A stretch of DNA of 13,056 bases. Source: Pelagophyceae sp. CCMP2097 (taxonomy: Eukaryota; Sar; Pelagophyceae). Positions within the stretch are counted from its first letter, which is position 1; each line of letters opens with the position of its first letter. The notes beneath the pieces are model-generated. The model saw nothing but the letters and a program-made list of their open reading frames with translations. It was not told the DNA's origin and did not search any database. The translations under genes and the position numbers were made by a program. Below are positions 1 through 8,148 of this stretch, one piece after another. The DNA lies in assembly GCA_026770575.1 (NCBI GenBank), contig MU657397.1, positions 30,163-43,218 on the forward strand, written 5' to 3'.

Positions 1-360
1 ACGAACTCGAACACAAGGACCCAAAACACCGATTCCGCCAGAGTCGACGCACCGCGCTGAGACGCGGCGGCCTTGTTCAGCAAGCAGAGCTGACTGCGCG
101 CCATCGACCTAGGGACGGGAGTCGGCTGGGGTGCCTCGGGGGTGCCCTCTGGCCAAAGCCGTACCTGGGTACGAGTTTGAATTGGGCCCGCGAAATGAAA
201 CTCGTAACTGGTGCCGTTGAACGGAGGGACGACTGCAAGTACAGACAAGCTCTATATATCAACGGATTTTTTAACGGGGCGATTTACGGGTTCGATAGGA
301 CAAGATTTGAGCTGAAGCTCCCTAATGTCCACAGGTGGTTTAAAGCTCGTGCCGTTTAGA
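1..360. other. GC-rich flank of unknown identity
   Basis: The first ~250 bases are clearly GC-rich (CpG-rich words such as gcgcgcc and cgcggcgg). Composition then falls away between ~250 and 380 into the AT-rich element. Short open frames exist on both strands but show no family I recognise. Several short stem-loops are present: cgtacc/ggtacg at 160-173, tacgagttt/aaactcgta at 170-206, tcagc/gctga at 77-93. I do not recognise rRNA, tRNA or a conserved protein here. Possible readings are host flanking DNA, a structured RNA, or a chimeric contig end. The change in composition is seen; the meaning is inference. Confidence 0.5.
160..206. repeat. Nested inverted repeats (hairpins)
   Basis: A 6-bp stem cgtacc/ggtacg with a 2-nt loop (160-173) is followed by a 9-bp perfect stem tacgagttt/aaactcgta with a 19-nt loop (170-206). 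The two stems share tacg, so they are mutually exclusive. They lie in the GC-rich flank; function unknown. Confidence 0.4.
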
Positions 361-389
361 TAATTGGAAAAAAAATATTTTAATATAAT

Positions 390-3300
390 ATGTACAATTT
401 TAGTGAATATAAATCTTCTAACATTATAAACGAAAAATTATTAATAGAAGATGTATATATATCCGAGAATAATCTAATAGTGGAGACAAATAATGAACCC
501 GTAAAGGTTTATGAAATACCACAACCTGATGAATTCATTAAAAAGGTAAATTTTGAAGAAGAAAATCTTTTATTTACCGACAATTAAAACAATAAACTGA
601 ACGTCAAAATACCTTTTACAAACGTTATCGATGTAACACAGATTGATGAGAATCTCATAATAACAAGAAAAGATATGAGTATAGAGAATGTAAATTTGCG
701 GAATTTTAAAGGGGACACTGGGGAAAAAGGCGAATCTGTTCAAGGAGTAAAAGGGGAAAAAGGCGAATCTGTTCAAGGAGTAAAAGGGGAAAAAGGGGAT
801 TCTATTCAAGGAGTAAAAGGAGAAAAAGGGGATTCTATTCAAGGAGTAAAAGGAGAAAAAGGGGATTCTATTCAAGGAGTAAAAGGGGAAATAGGGGATT
901 CTATTCAAGGGTTAAAAGGGGAAAAAGGGGATTCTGTAAAAGGAAATACGGGAAATACTGGAAGCAAAGGGAATACTGGAAATACTGGAAGCAAAGGAAA
1001 TACGGGAGATAGAGGTTTGAACGGTTCTGATGCAACACCTAACACAGCAGAAAACCCTCTATCAATAGATCACAATAAAATTAAATTAAATATTGATGAA
1101 AGTTTGTTTATAAAAAATGCTAAACTTTCGGTACAACCTGTGATAATAAACAGCATTGGTTCGACAAAAATCACCGGTACTCACCCGAATTTTTTGGTTG
1201 AATCACCTGATTTAAGTATTCCTTCTTTTGAAATAACGCAAGAAAGTTTGCCGTTCGGGAACGATTATAATTCGTCGTATTCAATTGAAAGTGATTATGA
1301 TTTAACCGAAACACGATATGGGCAAGATTTCACAAGCAACCATTTTGAAAGTAGCCCGCTGTTTTCAAATATGATGTGGAGTGTCAATCCAATACCCAAC
1401 AATTTTAGTTTTGAGGGTAGATTTGATAGATCAATCGGAGATTTTTGCATGGGATTTTCTAGCGTAATGCCGAATTTGTTTATGGTTGACAAATTAAAAA
1501 CGATTGAAGAGAATGTTAGAGATTCAAAATTTGAAGTGATTCTATTCACTGACCAAGAAATGTTTTCATCAAATCGGGGGGTATCAGACATAAATACCCA
1601 TTCAAAACAAGGATTTTATTACGGAGCGACAAGAAACGTTATTGAAGCATCATTTATTGGAGGGGCTGTAAATTCACAAATTCAGTCAAGATCAACCAAA
1701 GCAATTGGGACTTTTAAGAATCAAGGAGGTTGGTATATGTTTCTCTACCTATCAAGTGGAAAAAAAATGTTATCAGGTAAAATCTCACAGAGCGAGGATA
1801 AAATAAAACTGTTCGAATCTATACATATATCATTACAAACAAGTATTTATGACTTACAAACAGAAATAAGATCAGAAACTCCTTTCCAAAAAATAATGCG
1901 TTTTAAACCACCTTTACATTATTATAGTGCAACTACCTATGTAGATGGTTCAAATAAACTGGTGGATATTATGAATAATTTTGATGCAGAGGTATCGGGA
2001 GGTTTTGTAACAAAAACACCCGCAAAGAATTCAGGTCTTATAGATGTGTTGGAAGGGAATACATCTTCAATGATTAAATTCGGTATACTCCCACGTAAAT
2101 TAACATTTTTCGGAATATCGAGGTATATTAATAGCGATACGTCAACACAAAAGCGAATTTTTCAAAGTTATACAACAAACCCGAATATTATTTTGGGACA
2201 TCACAAAGGATTTATCGGTAGAGTTTTATATGAGGGGTGGCGTACGGAAGTGAATGAAATTGGCGGAGATACCTTAGATTTTTTAAATATTGTGTCTACA
2301 AACAACCCAGATATAGAAAATCCGAATGATGTTCTCATTAACGATATTCCGAGTGTTGTATTAACAAGTTCAAAATTGCTTAGAACTGAAACAAATATAT
2401 ATATTAACAGTCCGAATGTTAATCTGTCGAGCGAACTATCAGACTTTCAATTTTCCAAGTTGATGATTTTTGAGAACGAGTTTACTGCTGATGAAATGAA
2501 AACTATCTCTCATGTTTTTCAGAGGTATATGGAAACTGGATCATTTGATGATGAAATAGGTTCATCTGGTTCAGATTCATCTAATCAGATTGGACCCATT
2601 GGGGCTCGTGGAGAGAAGGGAGAAGCATCTACAACCCCAGGTCCGACTGGACCACGCGGTGAGAGTGTTATCGGACCAGCCGGTGAACAAGGCGCAGCCG
2701 GAATAGACGGTATTGATGAAAATGATGGAATTGATGAAAATAATGGAAGCAAAGGAAATACAGGAAATACTGGTGAATAAGGTGCAGCCGGAATAGACGG
2801 TATTGATGGAAATGATGGAATTGATGGAAATAATGGAAGCAAAGGAAATACAGGAAATACTGGTGAACAAGGCGCAGCCGGAAAAGACGGTATTGATGGA
2901 AATGATGGAATTGATGGAAATAATGGAAGCAAAGGAAATACAGGAAATACTGGTCCACCCGGTCCACCCGGTAGTGATGGTATAGAAAATGTATATTCAG
3001 CTGGTTCAAATATATCAATAAACGAAAATAACGAGATTAGCACACGTCGGTATATTGCTGGTGATGGGATGCGTCTCTCTAACTATGTCTTTTCGCTCAC
3101 AAATATCCCATACACAATAAATGAAGTCAATATGATGTTAACAAGTACGAAATTGAGCGTGATAGCGTCGGTCAACAACATGTTCGATAGTTTTATAATA
3201 GCGGGTAATTTGATTCAATCTGTATATAACGATATAGGACAAGTAACGATTTCAACAAAAGATATATATAGTAAAAACGAAGTCAAAGGGTTATTAAATA

Positions 3301-3876
3301 GTCTAATAAAACCTGGCGAGGGGATAAATTTGCTTGTTGATATTTTCGGGAGTGTATCGATAACGCTTGATGACAGCATGCCTTTTATAGTGGCTACTGC
3401 AAGAGTAAATGGGAATTCGGGACAATCATCCTCTTACGGTTGTTATACACAGAAAATTTTCTCGCGGTGTGTATAAAGTTAGATATTTCCCATATAGGAG
3501 ACCAGATACCAAGCACGTAATTTCTGTAACCATGTTGTCCGAACGTTCAACTCAGTTTATATATGTAGATAAAACGAGTGATTAAGCAAATTCACTCAAT
3601 CTGGGTAACGGAGTCTTTGGTTTTTGTGTTCGTATAAACGGAACAAACGGTTCGATGACGGATAGCGATTTTTCTTTCTCAGTTGTAGGTAAAAAAACCA
3701 ACATGTTGACAGATGTAGAAAATTGGAAGGATGACTTTTATAATTATGTACCATTTTTCGAAGCCAACGGAACGATAAACGGACTTGCTGATTTTTTAAC
3801 AACATCAGTAAACGGGATTAACAATGAATTCAATTTTTTTAATAAAGGAAAACCGAATTTCAACATAAAATTCTAA
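390..3876 (+). CDS. Collagen-repeat fibre protein, interrupted
   Basis: A giant modular fibre-like protein of about 1,160 codons, probably exposed on the virion and used for attachment (inferred from architecture). It starts at ATG 390 just after an A/T-only leader. Order: an N-terminal stalk (residues ~1-105); Gly-X-Y collagen block 1 (~111-208); a beta-rich region; a LamG/concanavalin-like domain (~505-717) with the words FFGISRYI, ILGHHKGFIGRV and a closing FTADEMKTISHVFQRYM helix; collagen block 2 (~734-859); a linker; and a C-terminal domain (from ~990) resembling the knob-like ends of tail-fibre proteins, with VATARVNG and GVYKVRYFPY. Breaks: in-frame TAA at 585-587, 2778-2780 and 3583-3585, and one frameshift between about 3445 and 3463, after which the frame ending at 3876 is used. 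The largest uninterrupted piece is 675-2780. Domain names are by pattern recognition; a profile search is needed to confirm LamG. Confidence 0.7.
720..941 (+). repeat. 33-bp collagen-coding tandem repeat
   Basis: Six 33-bp units plus a 24-bp partial encode an 11-residue period of the type GEKGDSIQGVK. Variants run GESV, GESV, GDSI three times, then GEIGDSIQGLK and GEKGDSVK. Two extra residues per unit interrupt the strict Gly-X-Y register. The length is always a multiple of three, so copy number can change without shifting the frame. Confidence 0.9.
942..1010 (+). repeat. 27-bp collagen-coding tandem repeat
   Basis: Two full 27-bp units encode GNTGNTGSK in perfect Gly-X-Y register, followed by a partial unit (GNTGDR). 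They directly follow the 33-bp repeats, and the same GSKGNTGNT word recurs in the second collagen block. Confidence 0.85.
2682..2951 (+). repeat. Three 90-bp collagen-coding tandem repeats
   Basis: Exact 90-bp period: 2682-2771, 2772-2861 and 2862-2951, each starting with the codons for GE(Q)GAAG. Copies 1 and 3 have CAA at the third codon (2688-2690, 2868-2870), while copy 2 has TAA (2778-2780). Copy 1 has GAA (Glu) at 2718-2720 and 2736-2738 where copies 2 and 3 have GGA (Gly), which breaks the collagen register. These differences are all transitions. Confidence 0.9.
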
Positions 3877-4085
3877 TCGTTATTTTCTTCATCAACTTCA
3901 AGAATTTCGTGAACAAAATTATCACTCATTGGAATATTATCAATTTTAATACATCCAATTTCACAGTGAGATATTCTTGTTAGCAGACATGTGCGTAGCG
4001 TTCTATAATAAGCGATAAACAACATACCAAAAACTGAAACTAATAAAAACGAGTTTTCTGTTATGTTATCAAATTTATATAACAT
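3873..4085 (-). CDS. Small single-pass membrane protein
   Basis: A 70-residue protein, not assigned to a family. Residues ~11-27 form one hydrophobic segment (NSFLLVSVFGMLFIAYY) followed by basic residues (RTLRTCLLTR), consistent with a single membrane span. The C-terminus is acidic (EVDEENND), and three cysteines lie between residues ~33 and 46. It begins with ATG after an A/T-rich leader and ends with TAG at 3873-3875, overlapping the end of the fibre gene on the other strand. It is the only minus-strand gene inside the structural block. Small membrane proteins of this kind are common in Polinton-like viruses (family knowledge). Its reality rests on length, composition and position only. 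Confidence 0.5.
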   Translation of the reverse strand: MLYKFDNITENSFLLVSVFGMLFIAYYRTLRTCLLTRISHCEIGCIKIDNIPMSDNFVHEILEVDEENND

Positions 4086-4318
4086 AAATAAAAATAGTTT
4101 TTAAATTAATGAACGATATGTTAATGATAAACATGAAAGCGAAAAAAATGAATCCTTATTGACAATAAATCTAACTTTAAGAAGAAAAAAATTATAAGAA
4201 ATATAGGTTTAGTTTCGTTAAAAAAAAAATGAAATACATAGAGGTACGATATCGAATTATAATTTAGTGACGCGAATTAATAAACCAATTCTTTATTTTT
4301 AAATTGTTATAATAAAGT
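4086..4318. other. A/T-rich intergenic spacer
   Basis: Divergent spacer between the membrane-protein gene (-) and the penton gene (+), so it should hold promoters for both. It is almost entirely A/T with long A runs. One frame keeps about 30 hydrophilic codons (roughly 4114-4195), but it has no convincing start and meets several TAA and TAG codons, so I do not call a gene. Confidence 0.5.
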
Positions 4319-5258
4319 ATGACATCCATAGTCAATATAAATTTATCAAGTCTGGACTCTATTAGAAATGATACCGATCAATCATATTTTTTTGATTTGT
4401 CGGAAACTTTGAACTTACATATAAAGGTTTGCCATATTGAGGTGTCAGATTTTCAGGCTATGAATTCGCTTTTAAATATTACAAAAAAGAATAACGAAAT
4501 AAAAAAAAAAAAAAAATGAACAATGAAATAATATCAGTAAATGTTACCGAGGGATTTTATACAACAAGTGATATATTGGAATGCCTTAAAAATACTTTAA
4601 AAGGAAGCAATCAGATTTTTAGTGTATCATTCGAGAGAAAAAAATTGAAGAATACAATTTCATCTGAAAACAGTTTTAATTTATCAGGCTCATTCATCGA
4701 GTTGATCATTATCTTACAAATCGAAGATACTACGAATTTATTAGTAACCAGTAAAGTAGTAGACATATACAAAAATCAGCAAAACATCCATATCATATGT
4801 GTGGGTGTTAGAACGTCGAATATAACAACGAACAATGATACGACTTTTATGGGTTCTAAAATCGCAAAGATACCGTTAAAATGTGGCTTTGGAAATTGCA
4901 TCATATATGAAAATACAAACAATTCTGACAACATGTTATTTGATAATATTGTAGACTCGTTCAAGATCAGAATTATTGCGGACGATGGGATCGATGTTTT
5001 GGCAGATGTGAACTGGACGATGACGATAAAACTCATTATTAAAAATGATACTCGCATATCTCCATCGGAGCTCGAAGTTGTATATAACAAAAATGAGGCA
5101 AATAATATAAACTACCCGATTGTCAATAACAACGTGAGTTTACTCAAATCTGCAAGAGAACTTTATATAGAGCGTTTTATCATATTTAAAAAAAAACGTT
5201 TCTTTATAATTACGCATTTTCAGAAGAAGAATTGAAACGTATGTTCAAGAAAAATTAA
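4319..5258 (+). CDS. Penton-like single jelly-roll capsid protein, frameshifted
   Basis: Likely the penton/vertex (minor capsid) protein of a double-jelly-roll virus. The N-terminal piece (4319-4519) has the hydrophobic IKVCHIEVSDFQAMNSLLNI stretch. The next piece (from 4516) opens with VTEGFYTTSDILECLKNTLK, matching the usual 'strand, turn, EGxYT, helix' order near the start of these proteins. It continues with the NIHIICVGVRT strand, the KIAKIPLK strand and a closing VNWTMTIKLII strand. Breaks: an A16 run at 4501-4516 changes frame (TGA at 4517-4519 overlapping ATG at 4516-4518), and an A9 run at 5188-5196 changes it again. After the second shift the C-terminus reads YAFSEEELKRMFKKN and stops at TAA 5256-5258. 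Without that shift the frame runs to 5235 with an unlikely tail. Assignment is by pattern; a structure-based search would settle it. Confidence 0.6.
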
Positions 5259-5304
5259 AAATTAAATATTTCTATTTCCGAATATTTTTTATAATTCATA
5301 CCGT

Positions 5305-5691
5305 ATGGGTTTCAGAGCATTAGCACGAAAATCCAATCGCAAAGCACGATCCATCGGACGGAAGTCTGTAAAGATAGCGCGCGTAGTTGGAAGAAAAGCA
5401 CCAGGTGCTTTAATGAATACCGGAAGTGTTATGAGTTCGATAGGAAAGGTAGGAGAAGCCGCTGGTGGTATCATAGCATTGACAGGAAATGAAGAAATCG
5501 CAGTACCACTGCTTGCTGCGTCTGAGGCTTTAAAATATGGTGGGAAAGCTGTTTCGGGAATAGGAAAATCTGCAAACCACGCAAAGAATGGTGAATACGT
5601 GTCAGCTGTTAACACGATAGAGAAAACAGTGATAGATACCCAGAAAGACAAAAAAAAAAATGATAAAAACAATAAAAATAGATTTATATAA
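5305..5691 (+). CDS. Basic/hydrophobic minor virion-type protein
   Basis: An intact 128-residue protein. The first ~33 residues are very basic (ALARKSNRKARSIGRKSVKI), then a Gly/Ala-rich hydrophobic middle (about 34-95: GGIIALTGNEEIAVPLLAAS), then a Lys/Asn-rich tail. This layout resembles the small membrane-active or DNA-binding virion proteins (protein X / protein VI-like) of adintoviruses and Polinton-like viruses. The resemblance is of composition and position, not proven homology. It sits 46 bp after the penton-like gene on the same strand and before the capsid gene, as expected for a virion component. It has no internal stop and ends at TAA 5689-5691. Confidence 0.5.
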   Translation: MGFRALARKSNRKARSIGRKSVKIARVVGRKAPGALMNTGSVMSSIGKVGEAAGGIIALTGNEEIAVPLLAASEALKYGGKAVSGIGKSANHAKNGEYVSAVNTIEKTVIDTQKDKKKNDKNNKNRFI

Positions 5692-5706
5692 TTAATATAT
5701 ATATAT

Positions 5707-6121
5707 ATGACATCAATAGACATTATTGAAAACCCAAATGTTTATATAAACTTTAAATTTTATGGGAATTATTATAATAGAAACATAGAATTCATGATAT
5801 CACAAAGACACATTTCCTAATTTGGAAAATAAGAATATGTATATGAAACTCGTTCAGAGTAATATAAGCAATTTTGACGAGTCGGAAACAAAAATAAAAG
5901 CAATAAATCTGATAAACCCAAGTTCGAGATATTTTAAAAAGTTTTCTACAAATACTCCATCAAATAAAATGCTTTTATCTCTTGTAAAAGATGGCATCAA
6001 CCAAACGACTACTCCCATCTATAAGATTGATTCCCTACCGTATTTTCTAACGTTTTCGATGGATAAAACCGAGAACAAACCGATTGATGGTAATATTTTA
6101 TTGGAATTTTCTTTCAATTAA
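5707..6121 (+). CDS. Unrecognised beta-rich protein, frameshifted
   Basis: No family recognised. The ATG at 5707 lies 15 bp after the preceding stop, directly behind an alternating AT tract. That frame runs 37 codons to TAA 5818-5820. A second frame, open from about 5798 to 6121, carries the rest (KDTFPNLENKNMYMKLVQ onward), so one indel near 5798-5818 best explains the split. The longest open piece is 5822-6121, 99 residues, but it has no ATG at its own edge, which supports the joined reading. Total length would be about 138 residues. The C-terminus alternates in a strand-like way (YFLTFSMD, ILLEFSFN). Its place between penton-like and capsid genes suggests a structural role. The N-terminal MTSI is shared with the penton-like protein, which may be chance. 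Confidence 0.45.
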
Positions 6122-6180
6122 TTTATATTTTTTATAAACCGAAAGAGGTACATGTATGTATTCTTTAATTCTATAATTCG

Positions 6181-6232
6181 ATTTTTTGATTATAAAAAAT
6201 ATATATAAAAATTTAAATGATTTATATGATAT
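6181..6232 (+). promoter_or_regulatory. A/T-only leader before capsid gene
   Basis: The ~50 bases before ATG 6233 are almost entirely A/T, with tataaaaaatatatata and ttatatgatat words. Similar A/T leaders sit directly before the starts at 390, 5707 and 8141 (each with tat or taat immediately 5' of ATG). This suggests, but does not prove, a common promoter style. Confidence 0.25.
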
Positions 6233-7323
6233 ATGGCGGCAATTAGTGATCGTTTTAAAGCAACAGATGAAGCGAGAAGTGGACCTGCAAGGTTAGTATA
6301 TCATAAAGTTATTCCCACGTCTGGTAGTTCATTTAAAGCCGGATAAACATGCCGTATAAAATTACCTTCAAATAAGATTGCATCGTATGTGGATATAGCT
6401 TCTTCATTTTTCTCAACTGATGTTAAAAGTTCTGTTGATGTTAGATTATCCAGCCTTGGGTGTTGTGGGTTTTTCAGTTCCGTGGCTTTAAGATATCAGG
6501 GATCACAACTATCACAAATTAATAATTATCCAGTTAATCGCAACCTTCATCACAAAAACGGTCAAGTTTCAAAAGAGTACATGAGGGGTGATGGGAATAT
6601 CATGCATGGTATGCAGGATGCTGTAAATGGACGGCAACTCACAGCAAATAACACATATTCATTCACAGAACCTTTAAGCAACCTTGTTGGTTCTTTTTTC
6701 GGCAACGGTACATATATTCCCCTTTTCTCATCCGACTCATTGGAGGTTGATTTAGTTGCGGGTGTGTGCTCGTACAATTTTTCATACCTTGTCAAAAATC
6801 TCGATGGAACTACAGCCAATATATTTAAAAACGATGCTTATGAATTATTGTTATCAACAAGCCTTGAAAAGAAAGATGTGCTGTTATTTATAGACGACGC
6901 TGCTAATAATTTAAAAGATAAAAAATTAACGAACGTTTTTTCAAACATCATTATGAAGCATAGACATCTTCATGTAACAATATTTTTACTTTGTCAGAAT
7001 TTGTTACAACTACCTTTAAAAATTCGAGAGAATATCTCAATGTTGGTATATTTTAAACCAATAAACGGAAAAGAACGAAGGTTTTTCATGAGGAGTTTAT
7101 GTCGTCTTTATCGTATCGAGAATTTATCCAACTGTGTGAATATGTATTAAAACAAAAAGGAGATTTTTAAACAGTTAAAAACAGCCAACCGATAGAATAT
7201 TATAAAAACTTTTCCCGCATTTTTTTAACTCGATTGATAATGGATGATAACAACTATTTAAATGGATTGATTAAAATACAACATGGCTTAAAGAATAGAA
7301 AAAAAAGTACACGAAAAACATGA
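6233..7323 (+). pseudogene. Major capsid protein N-terminus fused to packaging ATPase C-terminus
   Basis: The N-terminal ~175 residues match the start of a double-jelly-roll major capsid protein: KLPSNKIASYVDIASSFF, a GSQLSQINNYP strand region, and TYIPLFSSDSLEVDL. From about 6770 the sequence becomes the C-terminal half of an A32/FtsK-type genome-packaging ATPase: Walker B LLFIDDA (Asp-Asp at 6893-6898), RHLHVTIFLLCQN with the sensor-like QN, and LPLKIREN. There is no Walker A (P-loop), and the capsid protein lacks its whole second part. The join is in frame and reads like an internal deletion between adjacent genes. Other breaks: in-frame TAA at 6344-6346; a frameshift near 7075-7086, after which the ATPase C-terminus (VFHEEFMSS, FIQLCEYVLKQKGDF) is in another frame; and TAA at 7168-7170. 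The gene ends at TGA 7321-7323. The open part alone is 6389-7150. It is presumably inactive both as capsid protein and as motor. Confidence 0.65.
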
Positions 7324-7643
7324 GATATACAAATTCAAGGTATAATTATGTAAAAGAATATTCACCAAAACCTATGAGAAACGTAATAACACATATTCAT
7401 AATTATAATGATACAAAACGTATCGAAACAACACACAAGAATATATTTGTTCAAAAACCACTTGATATAATTTATTAAGATAGACCAGAACGGACAGACT
7501 ACAACGGTGATCCGAACCACGACTTATCAGTTAACCAGAATTTTTGGCGGTTGAAACGTGTAAACGATCAAAAAATCTTGAATGCTGAATAAAAAAAAGA
7601 AGCCCAAAGATTGGAAGAGAATGAAGTGTTTGGTATGAATTAA
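7320..7643 (+). CDS. Unrecognised protein with internal TAA codons
   Basis: A 107-codon reading frame visible only if TAA at 7476-7478 and 7590-7592 is read through. It starts at an ATG that overlaps the ATPase stop (ATGA, 7320-7323), which is typical of tightly packed viral genes. The translation is coherent: Tyr/Asn-rich at the N-terminus (MRYTNSRYNYVKEYSPKP), then DRPERTDYNGDPNHDLSVN and FWRLKRVND, then a charged helix around the second TAA (ILNAE-TAA-KKEAQRLEEN). The flanking residues suit Gln at both TAA positions. It stops at TAA 7641-7643, sharing the TTAA with the convergent gene. No family recognised. The alternative is a decayed gene. Confidence 0.45.
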
Positions 7644-8113
7644 ACAAAATCATATAACATTTTTTTTTTTATTTCAAATTTTTCTTCATAGGACTCTATC
7701 GAACCATCAGAATCATATCCTCTCTCTGCTAATTGTATATTGTTTTTATTGTTTTTATTATTTTTTGAACACATTGCCATTTCAATTATTCTGTTTACTT
7801 CTGCCAGTTTTTCTTCATCCTTTATTCGTTTGTTATTTTGTTTTTTTTCTTGATTTCGGATTTTATTTAATTCCCCCATCTTCTTAGCTGCATCCAATTG
7901 AGCACAACTCCTTTCCTTTTTTAATTTTGGTTTTATTTTAATATCACATGTAGATATTTCTTCCATAGTTGTAATATCATATGGAGAAATTTCTTCCATA
8001 GTTATAATATCGGTTTTTTCTGTTTCTAAATTTTCCTTCTTTTTAATCGATGGTCTCCCTCTTTTAGGTTTTAGTGTAACATTTATTTCTACACACAGAG
8101 TTTCTTTTTCCAT
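7640..8113 (-). CDS. AT-hook, coiled-coil basic protein
   Basis: An intact 157-residue protein, highly charged. Residues 15-27 (LKPKRGRPSIKKK) contain a classic AT-hook core, RGRP flanked by basic residues, which binds the minor groove of A/T-rich DNA (established for the motif). A duplicated 12-residue unit follows, with the shared words TMEEIS and CDI/YDI at about residues 38-58. The middle (about 62-115) is Lys/Glu-rich with coiled-coil character, followed by an Asn/Lys run and an acidic stretch (ERGYDSDGSIESYEE). A nuclear DNA-binding or chromatin role is inferred from the hook. The start ATG at 8111-8113 faces the ATG of the neighbouring gene across a palindromic spacer. It stops at TAA 7640-7642. 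Confidence 0.6.
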   Translation of the reverse strand: MEKETLCVEINVTLKPKRGRPSIKKKENLETEKTDIITMEEISPYDITTMEEISTCDIKIKPKLKKERSCAQLDAAKKMGELNKIRNQEKKQNNKRIKDEEKLAEVNRIIEMAMCSKNNKNNKNNIQLAERGYDSDGSIESYEEKFEIKKKMLYDFV

Positions 8114-8148
8114 ATATTATTATATTATATTATTATATATATGGAAAA
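8106..8148. promoter_or_regulatory. Palindromic divergent promoter/start region
   Basis: Perfect 11-bp arms, ttttccatata (8106-8116) and tatatggaaaa (8138-8148), flank a 21-nt spacer made only of A and T. The arms contain the start codons of both divergent genes, so each begins ATGGAAAA. With only 27 bp between the two ATGs, this must serve as leader for both. A shared bidirectional promoter is the inference. Confidence 0.45.

Noticed and set aside
1..360. rRNA or tRNA in the GC-rich flank
   Set aside because: I do not recognise any conserved rRNA core, and the ggttcgat word near 289 lacks a matching acceptor stem or cloverleaf.
570..908. Minus-strand frame opposite the collagen repeats
   Set aside because: It is the antisense of the 33-bp repeat and simply repeats a Phe/Tyr-rich unit.
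1295..1591. Minus-strand frame inside the fibre gene
   Set aside because: No recognisable features, and it lies wholly antisense to a coherent LamG/fibre-type protein.
2577..3043. Three long frames antisense or out of frame to the second collagen block
   Set aside because: All mirror the 90-bp repeats (Pro/Phe-rich, Tyr/His-rich, Met/Glu-rich); the collagen frame is the only one with family sense.
4776..5090. Minus-strand frame inside the penton-like gene
   Set aside because: Antisense shadow of the jelly-roll protein.
5289..5723. Minus-strand hydrophobic frame opposite the basic virion-type protein
   Set aside because: Its composition is the mirror of the Lys/Ala/Gly-rich plus-strand gene; the plus gene has a better start and context.
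6562..6819. Minus-strand frame inside the capsid region
   Set aside because: Antisense to clear capsid-protein sequence.
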